From Porphyromonas levii DSM 23370 (GTDB lineage: Bacteria > Bacteroidota > Bacteroidia > Bacteroidales > Porphyromonadaceae), in NCBI RefSeq assembly GCF_000379925.1, contig NZ_KB904203.1:38107-102106 (forward strand): a stretch of DNA of 64,000 nt, written 5' to 3'. The notes under the pieces are model-generated. The model saw only the letters and a program-made list of their open reading frames with translations. It searched no databases and was not told the DNA's origin. Shown one piece after another: positions 17,048 through 25,797 of this stretch. Both the position numbers and the translations under genes were made by a program. How positions within the stretch are numbered: position 1 is the first letter of the stretch; the number at the start of each line of letters is the position of its first letter.

Positions 17048-19030
17048 TCAATTAATGTGCGAGGTTATGCGGTGGGTATCTAGCGAGGCGAAAGGGGAGT
17101 TGGGGGCGGAGATGTATTCGGGGATAAGGGCTTTGAGGAGGGCGACACACTCTGTGACTTGCACCTTGCGCGCGTGGTCTCTCAGTTGCTCATAGGTATC
17201 GTAGAGGTCGGCATAGTTGTGCTCTCGCACCCTAGCGATATGTATCTTAGGGATATCGGTAGGGATGGTATTCTCACCATCTGCCAACTTCTCCTCATAG
17301 AGCTTCTCTCCAGGGCGTAGTCCCGTAAAGACAATATCAATATCCTTATAAGGTTCCAGACCCGCTAGGCGCACCATATTCTCTGCCAAGTCAACAATCT
17401 TATGCGGTTCGCCCATATCAAAGACAAAGATGGTCGTCTCTTTCGCTACAGACGATGCCTCTAGGATGAGTGAACAAGCCTCACGTATACTCATAAAGAA
17501 ACGGTTAATCTCTGGGTCTGTAACCGTAATAGGTCCGCCCTTAGCTATCTGCTCTCTAAAGAGGGGTATCACCGAGCCTTGAGAGCCAAGCACATTACCG
17601 AAACGGGTAGTGATAAAGGTGGTCTTCCCTTCTACCTTCCCTTCTTCCACCGCCTTGCCCAGTGCTTGCACATAGATCTCCGCAGCTCTCTTAGAAGCGC
17701 CGAGTACATTAGTAGGATTCACCGCCTTATCGGTAGATACCATCACCATACGTTCCACCCCATACTTGAGGCACAAGTCAGCCATATTTTTGGAGCCTTG
17801 CACATTCGCCATCACCCCTTCACAAGGGTTCTCCTCGAGTAGTGGCACATGCTTGTAGGCTGCAGCATGGAGCACAATCTCCGGTTTATACTTCGTAAAT
17901 ATAGCATCCAAGCGCTTCTGACTACGTACATCACCAAGGATAGGCACAAAGTTAAGTTTGGGGAACTTCCGCTGGAGTCTCAGTCGCACATTATGCAAAG
18001 GGGTCTCGGCGAGGTCCAGGAGGAGAAGTTGCTTCACGCCTAGAGCTGCAATCTGCATGACCAGCTCCGACCCAATACTCCCTGCAGCTCCAGTCACCAT
18101 AACCACCTTTCCTCGATACATAGCATTGACTTTCTCCTGCTCATGACGGATCACGTCGCGCTGTAGGAGATCCTCCATCTCGATCCTTTGCACCGCCTCA
18201 CGCGCAATATCAGTTGCTGAGTGCTCGCCAATCTCAGGGAGGTACAAGCTCTTAACCCCCAGAGCTGCTAGTTCATAGACGAAGCTATCGCGCTCTCTTA
18301 AAAGGTCTCTCTTGGAAGTAAAAAGAATACCATCAATATTGAGTCGCTTGACTAGGGCAGAGAACTCCTTCATATCATCTACTTGGTAGACTGAAAAGTC
18401 CCCAATAGTAGCATTAGTGCGCCCTTGCTTATGCTTCTTACAGAATCCAAGGAGCTGATAGTGGGGATCGCCTTCAAAACGAGCAACCAGTCTACTACTC
18501 AACATATCCACCCCATAGATAAGGAGTCGCTCCTTAGAGTTTGCCTTCGGCTCTTCTTCGAACCACAACCGACGAGCTACCAATATAATGAATGAGCGAT
18601 AGAGAATATACGCTACAAAGAATACGACGAAGTAATTTACTGCCAAGGTCAAGAGAATCTTCCCGTTATACCCCATCGTCATAGCGGCATTGTAAGCGAG
18701 AACAATAAGAGCGAAAATCAGAGCATTAAGTAGGAGCATCAGCAACACCCTTTTGCCAATCGCAAACACCTGGTACCTCATAAGTTGGCGGTAGGTTCCA
18801 AAAAGGAAAGAGGACACCAACGTGGCAATGAAACCGGATATAGCCACTAATAAGACGGTGTGCAGCGTTGTATCGACTAAATAGGTCGATAACTCAAACG
18901 CATACAGGGACACGACTCCTGCGAGGAGACCGAGAAGAGCATCCGCTAGGAGAATGTATAATCTATTGATAACATGATTCCCCAAGACCTTATTAAATCC
19001 CTTTTTTTCGTTGTTTGATTGATTAGCCAT
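17048..19030 (-). CDS. CapD/WbpM-like nucleotide-sugar 4,6-dehydratase
   Basis: 660 aa from ATG 19030, preceded by AAAGGA at 6 bases; a GTG six codons earlier overlaps upxY more. Four to five N-terminal membrane segments (to about 150) lead to a CoA-binding-like Rossmann domain, then the SDR dehydratase domain. That domain has GKVVMVTGAAGSIGSELVMQI (about 308-328), AAAYKHVPLLEENP (about 387-400) and a DKAVNPTNVLGASKR block. The catalytic Tyr is changed to Met/Ser-type context, as in other WbpM/FlaA1 proteins. It converts UDP-GlcNAc-type sugars to 4-keto-6-deoxy sugars, feeding the aminotransferase and acetyltransferases at the other end of the locus. Confidence 0.92.
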   Translation of the reverse strand: MANQSNNEKKGFNKVLGNHVINRLYILLADALLGLLAGVVSLYAFELSTYLVDTTLHTVLLVAISGFIATLVSSFLFGTYRQLMRYQVFAIGKRVLLMLLLNALIFALIVLAYNAAMTMGYNGKILLTLAVNYFVVFFVAYILYRSFIILVARRLWFEEEPKANSKERLLIYGVDMLSSRLVARFEGDPHYQLLGFCKKHKQGRTNATIGDFSVYQVDDMKEFSALVKRLNIDGILFTSKRDLLRERDSFVYELAALGVKSLYLPEIGEHSATDIAREAVQRIEMEDLLQRDVIRHEQEKVNAMYRGKVVMVTGAAGSIGSELVMQIAALGVKQLLLLDLAETPLHNVRLRLQRKFPKLNFVPILGDVRSQKRLDAIFTKYKPEIVLHAAAYKHVPLLEENPCEGVMANVQGSKNMADLCLKYGVERMVMVSTDKAVNPTNVLGASKRAAEIYVQALGKAVEEGKVEGKTTFITTRFGNVLGSQGSVIPLFREQIAKGGPITVTDPEINRFFMSIREACSLILEASSVAKETTIFVFDMGEPHKIVDLAENMVRLAGLEPYKDIDIVFTGLRPGEKLYEEKLADGENTIPTDIPKIHIARVREHNYADLYDTYEQLRDHARKVQVTECVALLKALIPEYISAPNSPFASLDTHRITSHIN

Positions 19031-19040
19031 AGTCTTTCCT

Positions 19041-19568
19041 TTAGTCACTGATAGGGCACTTCCCTATACTCCTTACTAATTCTGCTGAAATCTCTACGCT
19101 TGCGAAGCCAAGTGCTTCAATATGTATGCTGAGTACCCCTTTGCCTTTATAGTTGGCGAACTGTCCTACCACCCCTTTAAGCGGACCCTCCATCACCTCC
19201 ACTAGGTCTCCTGGAGCCAACAAGTTAGGGTTTATGGTCACGGGACCTTCACTACCGGCGAGCATCAGTCGAAAGGCACGAATTTGTTCCTCCGGCACCA
19301 CTGCCAACCCTTTGGTGGCTCTGTCCATCATATAGTAGGACACCGATGGATCCTGAAGCACAAGCAGACGTTCTGCCTCATTGACCCGAGTAAAGATGGT
19401 CATCGACACCACCAAATGCTCTGCCAGCTTCTTACGGTCGCTCCACTGCCGTACCTCTCGAGTAATAGGAGCGAAACACTCAATCCCTTGAGCTTTGAGC
19501 CGCTCCACCACTTTTCTTTCGTGGTGCATCTTGGTGTATGCCACCATCCACCTTCTCTCGTCTACCAT
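19041..19568 (-). CDS. UpxY-type NusG-like transcription antiterminator
   Basis: 175 aa. A NusG N-terminal domain starts at WMVAYTKMHHERKVVERLKAQGIECFAP (residues 7-34), and a KOW-like segment is PGDLVEVMEGPLKGVVGQF (about 119-137). In Bacteroides, UpxY proteins are the first gene of each capsule operon and let RNA polymerase pass through the long 5' leader and operon. Here too it is the first gene, about 95 bases behind a promoter. The usual companion UpxZ, which inhibits non-cognate UpxY, is not present. The overlap of the next gene's alternative start suggests coupling. Confidence 0.92.
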   Translation of the reverse strand: MVDERRWMVAYTKMHHERKVVERLKAQGIECFAPITREVRQWSDRKKLAEHLVVSMTIFTRVNEAERLLVLQDPSVSYYMMDRATKGLAVVPEEQIRAFRLMLAGSEGPVTINPNLLAPGDLVEVMEGPLKGVVGQFANYKGKGVLSIHIEALGFASVEISAELVRSIGKCPISD

Positions 19569-19663
19569 ACGACACTTCTGGGTACGCTTCGCGGTCGTCT
19601 GTCACAAGTACTCTTACAAAAGTACTCCGATAGAACGAGCCATAATACTCCATACAATATGCA

Positions 19664-19693
19664 CAAAGGTACACTATTTATCGGGATTTGCAA
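19664..19693 (-). promoter_or_regulatory. Promoter of the polysaccharide operon
   Basis: Reading leftward, TTG at 19693-19691, 19 bases, then TACCTTTG at 19671-19664 fit the Bacteroidota housekeeping promoter. Transcription would begin near 19657, leaving a leader of about 90 bases before upxY. That leader holds AGTACT twice, 8 bases apart, flanking TTTGTAAG. No invertible flanking repeats close to the promoter were seen, so phase-switching at this promoter is not supported locally. Confidence 0.72.
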
Positions 19694-19809
19694 CCATCTT
19701 TCCCCAGAAATAAGCTACAGGGAACGTTGCTTTGAGGAGATTATCTTCAAATTACCTCAATTTGAAGATAAAGAAAATAAAAATAACAAAAGATAAGACT
19801 ATTAACCCG

Positions 19810-19854
19810 TGGCGTACAGGTCAAAAGTGTTAGTAACTATTGACCTATACGCCA
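19810..19854. repeat. 15-bp inverted repeat (hairpin), function unknown
   Basis: The arms TGGCGTACAGGTCAA (19810-19824) and TTGACCTATACGCCA (19840-19854) are complementary at 14 of 15 positions around a 15-base loop. It lies upstream of the operon promoter and 25 bases from repeat copy B. It could be a protein-binding site or a fragment of a mobile palindrome. No U-run follows on either strand, so a terminator is unlikely. Confidence 0.6.
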
Positions 19855-19878
19855 AAGCCAATGAGTATTTACTCAATT

Positions 19879-20002
19879 GAGACTGTTGCACGGTGGCGAA
19901 CTACTGCGTTACTTTCGACATTCAGCTTCGGTCACGTACGTGAGTACCCTCCCGTCAGCCTCAGTCTCAGCGCCTTGTATTTCACCACCGTGCAACATTC
20001 TC
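19879..20002 (+). repeat. Palindromic repeat element, copy B (112-bp core)
   Basis: The core at 19885-19996 matches copy A (6220-6331) at 108 of 112 positions but in the opposite orientation. It keeps the terminal 16-bp inverted repeat, the internal TCACGTACGTGA and the flanking GAGAC/ATTCTC bases. It lacks the extra hairpins found beside copy A. It lies in the 525-bp space between upxY and the alpha-2-macroglobulin gene, so it forms the outer border of the polysaccharide locus. Confidence 0.87.
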
Positions 20003-20057
20003 CAATTTTCTATATTCTCCAAACATTATCGCCAAAATCTATGTCCCTCCCAACACA

Positions 20058-20082
20058 GCCCCCTTTAGGGGGTTTGGGGGCT
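20058..20082. terminator. G/C-rich inverted repeat, possible terminator
   Basis: CCCCCTTTAGGGGG followed by TTTGGGGG lies just past the stop of the alpha-2-macroglobulin gene. The arms are short and no U-run follows in the leftward direction, so terminator function is doubtful. Similar C5/G5 repeats are scattered in Bacteroidota intergenic DNA. Confidence 0.35.
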
Positions 20083-20093
20083 TACTTGGCGGC

Positions 20094-23000
20094 TTAGTGG
20101 ATATCTAGGGTGCCACCCGAGGAGTTACCTGCGTACTCAGGGGCGTAATAGCTCTGAATTTGGGCAGGACCATAGGTAAAGCGACCACCCTGGCTCGCTA
20201 CAGCCTCCAGCTCTATTTGGTGGCGACCTCTTGGGAGCCAATCGATATAAAGCCGATCCTCAGCATCTCTGCGGCTGTAGTGCCACCAGAAGCGACCCCC
20301 ACGCCCGTAACCCTCAAACTGATAACCGAACTCCGAGGTGGCAGGTCTAGGATCAACAAGCATCATGAGACTCAGGTCTTGCTCTGCCTCAATAAGGTAA
20401 CGGACAATCAGTTTATCCCCTTTCTCCACATGCTCGGCGAGCGCGAAAGTCTGGTTCCCCTCACTATCCACCTGGCGTACAAATATCTGCTTCTCTACCT
20501 TTAGTTTATCGCCCGTAGGTGTTGCCTTGGCACTTGGTTCAGTTACCAGGTAACTCAGTCCACCAAAGACATAGTCGCTCTCAATACCGCTCCATGTAAC
20601 CGACAATTGATCCGACTTGGCAGGATAAGCCATTGTCACGGCACCTGTGAGTCGTTCCTGAGGCGTGAGGTGGTAGTTTTGTCCATTTATCTGAAGTGCT
20701 GCATTAGCGAAAATCCTAGTCGGTTTCACCTTGTCCAGAAATACCTCAGCGACATCAAGGATGCCACGATCGTACCAAAGGGTGTTTTGTTTGACCTTAA
20801 GGGCAAATGACACTATCCCTTCTTGCACCTCAGCCTCATCCTTCTGTAGGAAAAGCATTAGGGAGAGTTGCTCATCGTCATTAAAAGTAAAGCCACTACG
20901 ATCTTTAACAAAACGACGCACCTCGGGATAACGAGTCTTCCCTTCGTAGATACGACTATATTCTGCATACCTAATCATGGTGCTATTATCGGTGCTCTGA
21001 TAGTTTTTTTGCAACCACTCCACCTGCTGCTGCATAGGCTTACCGAAGTCGGGCAGTGGGCGCCCATACTCATGGGCTATCAGTGCATAACCTACAAAGT
21101 CATGATAGTAACTTCGCTCCTTACTTAGTTCTCGCTCTAGGAAGCCCATTGAGCGCTCTAGTTGCGCTACTAATTGGGCATCTTTTATAGTCAACCCACC
21201 CAGCGATGAAAGAACATAATGGGTGAGCCAAGGTGATGCTTCTCGGTAGAAAGGGCTATAGAAGAAGCCACCAGACTCGATGCTATGGGATAGAATGGTC
21301 TGCTCCAATACCGACAATCGCTCCTGGAGCTTTGCCGTATCGGTTATGAACCGATAGAAGTCTGCAAGCGTCTTGGGGTCTGCCATACGGTCAATAGCCG
21401 TACTTGGCTTTTGTGCCACCTGTTCGAGCTCACCCGCAGCGTCCCTAAGTTCATCTGCGAACTCAGGATGTTGTGCCAAATACCTCTGGAGACGGCTGTA
21501 GACTGCATAGTAATGTACCGCACCAAATAGTCCTAGCTCCTTGACGTCCGTAAGACGATGGGCGAGCGCCAGTTTGCTCAGAAGCAACTGTATAGGATCT
21601 AGATAGAGCTGCAACGTGAGCGGTGTGCTCGACAACTCCATCTTGGGCAGAGAGAGGCGCACCTCATCCTGCTTATATGCGGAGATCGGCTGCGCCACTG
21701 TATAGGTCGAGAGGTTACTCCTCAGAGGAATCACTCGCTTCACGCCATCCGCCACATCGCCTGCCTGTGCCCTACCCTGCAGCCTCAGTACTTCGCCCTC
21801 TGTCGCTTGAATGGCAAATGGAACCGCTACCGTACCATTCGCTGGCACCTCTACAACACCCTCTGTAAGCTGTACAGAGTCATTGGCAATGCTATATCGT
21901 GCCGTAAGCGGTTGGTCACCGGTATTCCTCAGCACAGCTTCACCATTGAGCACATCGCCCCAAGTAAGGAAGCGAGGGGTAGACAGCTCTATACTAAGCG
22001 GGGTAGACACCTCGAAGGTTGCCTCACCCATCACTTGTTCCTCCAAATTGGTTGTAAAAGCAAATAGCTTCGCGATGTACTTGGTTTGGGTATCTGGAAT
22101 GGTGAAAGAGAGATCTATCTTGCCCTCCTCATCAGTGACAAGTAGCGCAGAAAAATAGGCAGTCTCCACGAAGTTGGTACGTAAGGGGGTCTCCGATGCA
22201 GCTGCACCAGCAGAGCCAACCGTGACAACCTCGTTAAGGACAGCACTCTCCTCCAAAGCCATATTATCGAAAGCCTTGGTGTACATCATCGCTCTAGGCT
22301 CTGCCACGATCCATTGTGGTGCAGAGATCAACTCCCAAAACGCGCTTCCTCCTGCGGCATCTGCCACTGCCTTATCGAATACCGTAACGATAACAGGCGC
22401 CTTCACAAGGGGTTTCTCCACTTTATCTAATACCCTAATGCTCTTCTTGAAGTCTGCTCCTGGCAGATACTTTTCCTCGAACTTCAATCCCTCAAAGTGC
22501 GCCTTCCCCTTTTCTGAATCCGGTTCATCTAGTTCTATGGTCTGAGTCTCCTGTTTCATGTGACGGACAGTCACCAACTCAACCTTTCCTGAAGCTCCCT
22601 TAGGCAGTGATAGGCGTTGTAATTGACCAGCCTTTGTCTGTAGCACCCGCTGCTCTACTACTCGCCCCTCTTGCTCCAGATAGTAATAGATGGGATGGTC
22701 GTAACTACTACCATAAAGGATGTCGCCCGACGCTATTCGAGTGACCCATAGAAGGTGTTCGCCCACCAATTGCTTATCCTTAGGACTATAGAAATATATT
22801 GGCCCCGTTTCCGCTACTTGCTTCACGCCATAACCATCGGTGGTAGATAGCCGCACCCTATAGTTTCCACTAGCCAACTGAGGGAGAGAGAACTCCTGCT
22901 CACCCTCTATTGGAAGCGCTCCGAGGTCAATCGTGTCTCGTTCATTGACCAGCTGCGCATAGATATGACGATTATTGAGCTGCCCCAGTAGCCTTTTGGT

Positions 23001-24947
23001 GTAGGGCTGCTGCTTAGTAGAGAGAGTGAAACGCTCCTTATTCTGCTTATCTCCCTTCAATAACATGTGGGGATCGAGCGGCATATCGGTATCCATTGTA
23101 GAGATATACCTTAGTATTTCAGCCGTATTACCAAGCGCATCGGAGGCAGAAAGACGGATATTGTAGCCATATTCAGCAATCTTAGGGGTTGTGATGGTGA
23201 ATAAGCCATCATCGCCCGACTGCACCTCCACACGTTTGCGGTCTCCATATTCGAGGAGCACCTGAGCAGAGGTAGGGTAGCCATTAAGGTCGGTGGTCTT
23301 ACCCATGACCACAAGGGGGTGTCCCTTTACATAACCCTTGGGAATACTATCTATCTGCACCGAGAGGTAACTCAATTTGTAATCCTGCACCTCAATAAAC
23401 TCGGTCCCCATCTTACTACTAATGCGATAGTCCGTTAGGTTGGCATCCTCAGGCAATTGGAAAGTCGTCTCTGCCACCCCTTGGGCATTCGTGGTCACCG
23501 TCACTTGGTGCACTGTTACTTTTTCGGCACCTCTGGAGGCTTCGAGAGTAAGCTGTAATGGATAATCAGGCAACGTGTGCTCCCTATCCTGCGCCGATTC
23601 AGAGACCACAACGCCCACCTTAACCGTCTGACCTCTACGATAGAGGGGGCGGTCTAGGTAAAAGTTGGCTTGCGTAGTGCGCCCAGCTTCCACCGATTTT
23701 GTCTCAGGGAGCTGTGGAACATACGTCGAGAACGATTCAGCAAGGCGATTATCCTCCACGGTCACCATATAGCCCTGCTGCTTCTTTTCGAAAGTAATTC
23801 GTCCTAGCTGATCACTTCGTTTGGTCTGCTCACCCCCCTTCGCGACGACCCCTTCCACGGGAGCTCCAGTGGCACGGTCTAGCACATGCAGTTGCACCTT
23901 ATTATCCTGCGATTCATAAGCATAGATATAGAGCTTATCATACCTCATATAAGCTCCATACCCTCCGTTAGATGCCCCTAGAGCATGGACGTTATAGTAG
24001 TAGGGCCCTGGTTTAGGGAGCTGATCCTGCACCTCTAATCGTACTATTCCTTCTGGAATAAGAGCTATCTTCGTTTCCTGTCGGGCCAATTCCCAACCCG
24101 AAGGAAAAATACCAAAGACTTTAACCTTGAGCACTCCCGTGGCAGTATTCAGATCCTTTGCCTCTATGATTACCTTCTTAGCCCCGAAGCAATCATCAAA
24201 AATACTTTGCCCCTCAGAAGCATAGGGCGTGGTCATAAGACCAGCCAAAATCCCCTCAGCTCTTTGTTTTAGTGGGGGCATTAGGCGAAGCCACTCTTGG
24301 TCGGCATCGGTCACTTTCTCCGCCGATAGTTTTTCCTCAATAGGTTCAAGGGTTGTGGTATACTCTTCCTGAAGCAGCAGTAAGTCGATCAGCGTGCCCT
24401 CAGCCTGCGCACCAAAATGAGAACGGTACGTGCCATATTCCTCCACCGAATAGCCCTCACGCAAGATAAAGAGTGCCTCGGGGTAGTAGCCCTCCTGCAG
24501 TGCTGCCTCTATCTCCGCCCTAAAGAGCTTCTTGATAGTCTCCGATTCGCGTGCAAAAGCACTGGCGACACGCAGCAGGTTACCATAAATAGTCTCGCCC
24601 TCTAGTAGGACGAAGCCCCAACGCTCCACTCTCCCTTGGCGGGCGAGGTCACCGCTCTGAGCCATGCGTAGTACTGTTCGCTGTAAGAAAAGGCGCCCGA
24701 GGAGCGCTTCTGCCTCTTTGTCGGTCTTCTCCCTACTCCACAAGAGGGTGTCTTGTCGCTCATCATTGGAGGCATCGTACTCCTCCAGATGGCGCCAGTA
24801 ATTATTATACAGGCGTCCCAACGCCCTCATCTCCTCCGTCACCGTAATCTGCTGTTGCTTCATCTTCTGTTCCCTTCCCAAAAGAGGCAATAATACCAAC
24901 CCCAACAATAGGATCGCAACGACCCATTTACCTACTCTTGCCCTCAT
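20094..24947 (-). CDS. Alpha-2-macroglobulin family protein without thioester
   Basis: 1617 aa. An N-terminal hydrophobic segment (KWVVAILLLGLVLLPLLG, 7-24) gives export or an inner-membrane anchor. The MG2-type motif FYLDRPLYRRGQTVKVGVV is near residue 430, and a macroglobulin bait/A2M block (FSALLVTDEEGKIDLSFTIP) is near 930. LSTPRFLTWGDVLNGEAVLRN follows, then a helical terpenoid-cyclase-like region. The CxEQ thioester of protease-trapping members is not found where the helical domain begins. Length and order fit the large bacterial A2M proteins of the Bacteroidota periplasm or surface. It overlaps the preceding TPR gene by 20 bases, and the two probably work together. A role in protease inhibition or envelope protection is inferred. 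Confidence 0.88.
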   Translation of the reverse strand: MRARVGKWVVAILLLGLVLLPLLGREQKMKQQQITVTEEMRALGRLYNNYWRHLEEYDASNDERQDTLLWSREKTDKEAEALLGRLFLQRTVLRMAQSGDLARQGRVERWGFVLLEGETIYGNLLRVASAFARESETIKKLFRAEIEAALQEGYYPEALFILREGYSVEEYGTYRSHFGAQAEGTLIDLLLLQEEYTTTLEPIEEKLSAEKVTDADQEWLRLMPPLKQRAEGILAGLMTTPYASEGQSIFDDCFGAKKVIIEAKDLNTATGVLKVKVFGIFPSGWELARQETKIALIPEGIVRLEVQDQLPKPGPYYYNVHALGASNGGYGAYMRYDKLYIYAYESQDNKVQLHVLDRATGAPVEGVVAKGGEQTKRSDQLGRITFEKKQQGYMVTVEDNRLAESFSTYVPQLPETKSVEAGRTTQANFYLDRPLYRRGQTVKVGVVVSESAQDREHTLPDYPLQLTLEASRGAEKVTVHQVTVTTNAQGVAETTFQLPEDANLTDYRISSKMGTEFIEVQDYKLSYLSVQIDSIPKGYVKGHPLVVMGKTTDLNGYPTSAQVLLEYGDRKRVEVQSGDDGLFTITTPKIAEYGYNIRLSASDALGNTAEILRYISTMDTDMPLDPHMLLKGDKQNKERFTLSTKQQPYTKRLLGQLNNRHIYAQLVNERDTIDLGALPIEGEQEFSLPQLASGNYRVRLSTTDGYGVKQVAETGPIYFYSPKDKQLVGEHLLWVTRIASGDILYGSSYDHPIYYYLEQEGRVVEQRVLQTKAGQLQRLSLPKGASGKVELVTVRHMKQETQTIELDEPDSEKGKAHFEGLKFEEKYLPGADFKKSIRVLDKVEKPLVKAPVIVTVFDKAVADAAGGSAFWELISAPQWIVAEPRAMMYTKAFDNMALEESAVLNEVVTVGSAGAAASETPLRTNFVETAYFSALLVTDEEGKIDLSFTIPDTQTKYIAKLFAFTTNLEEQVMGEATFEVSTPLSIELSTPRFLTWGDVLNGEAVLRNTGDQPLTARYSIANDSVQLTEGVVEVPANGTVAVPFAIQATEGEVLRLQGRAQAGDVADGVKRVIPLRSNLSTYTVAQPISAYKQDEVRLSLPKMELSSTPLTLQLYLDPIQLLLSKLALAHRLTDVKELGLFGAVHYYAVYSRLQRYLAQHPEFADELRDAAGELEQVAQKPSTAIDRMADPKTLADFYRFITDTAKLQERLSVLEQTILSHSIESGGFFYSPFYREASPWLTHYVLSSLGGLTIKDAQLVAQLERSMGFLERELSKERSYYHDFVGYALIAHEYGRPLPDFGKPMQQQVEWLQKNYQSTDNSTMIRYAEYSRIYEGKTRYPEVRRFVKDRSGFTFNDDEQLSLMLFLQKDEAEVQEGIVSFALKVKQNTLWYDRGILDVAEVFLDKVKPTRIFANAALQINGQNYHLTPQERLTGAVTMAYPAKSDQLSVTWSGIESDYVFGGLSYLVTEPSAKATPTGDKLKVEKQIFVRQVDSEGNQTFALAEHVEKGDKLIVRYLIEAEQDLSLMMLVDPRPATSEFGYQFEGYGRGGRFWWHYSRRDAEDRLYIDWLPRGRHQIELEAVASQGGRFTYGPAQIQSYYAPEYAGNSSGGTLDIH

Positions 24948-25791
24948 GTTTTGCGTGCTCTATCTCCACCTCGGTAGCACCTAAGCGAAGCGCCTCAGCG
25001 TAGTCCTTTTCCGACTCCTTAGGTTCTCCATAGCTCCTCCATATAGTACCACGAAGTAAATAATTATCCTTATCGACGTCCTTCAGTTCGTTCATCACAT
25101 AACGCACCTTATCGAGCGCTTCCGACTTACGGTTTTGCCTGAGCAGCAACCACCCCATCGCTCTATAAGCATTGGGAATCTTGGGATAACGCTCTATCAA
25201 CTGACTCAAGAGCTTCTCCGCCTCCAGTGCTCGTTCAGCCTTTTGGTACGCCTCTGCCAGTGCAATTCGAGGCAGATACGCATCGGGATTGATACTCATA
25301 ATCTTCTCCAGATCCACAATCGCCCCCTCATAGAGCCCAAGTGTAGACCTCACCCTAGCTCTATTAAATAATGGGATCTCCCAAGTCGGTTGCTGGCGAA
25401 TCAGTTCGTCTAAATCAAGAAGAGCCTCATTGTACTTCCCTAGTTCCTCATACACCGCTGCGCGCCTCGACCTCAGCTGTGTGACCTGAGGCTGTTGCCG
25501 AATCGCCTCGGACAGCTCTGCGAGTGCCGAAGTAGTATCTTGGCGTGCCAATAGAAGCTCCGCAAGATTGCCCCTCAGTATGAAGTTGGTCGGTTCCTCA
25601 GGGAATTGCGCCAACGCCTGCCGCAACGTTAACTCTGCGCTATCAGGCTTCGCCGCCTCATAATACTCATAATAGCGCTGCACCAATGTTTGATATTCCT
25701 TGGGGATAGAGTCCTGTGCTTGTAGCCCCAATGCTGAGCACATTATGATTAATGTGCCCCATACGAAGTTCCTCATAATCTTTGCTCTCAA
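24928..25791 (-). CDS. Exported TPR-repeat protein
   Basis: 287 aa (282 aa if started at the ATG at 25776, which gives the better signal peptide: MRNFVWGTLIIMCSALGLQA, cleaved before QD). About six tetratricopeptide units follow, for example AVYEELGKYNEALLDLDELI and ARVRSTLGLYEGAIVDLEKI. TPR proteins are scaffolds; no catalytic motif is seen. Its stop lies inside the alpha-2-macroglobulin gene, so co-translation and partnership in the periplasm are likely. It follows rsgA by 6 bases. Confidence 0.85.
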   Translation of the reverse strand: MRAKIMRNFVWGTLIIMCSALGLQAQDSIPKEYQTLVQRYYEYYEAAKPDSAELTLRQALAQFPEEPTNFILRGNLAELLLARQDTTSALAELSEAIRQQPQVTQLRSRRAAVYEELGKYNEALLDLDELIRQQPTWEIPLFNRARVRSTLGLYEGAIVDLEKIMSINPDAYLPRIALAEAYQKAERALEAEKLLSQLIERYPKIPNAYRAMGWLLLRQNRKSEALDKVRYVMNELKDVDKDNYLLRGTIWRSYGEPKESEKDYAEALRLGATEVEIEHAKHEGKSR

Positions 25792-25797
25792 CGGCTC

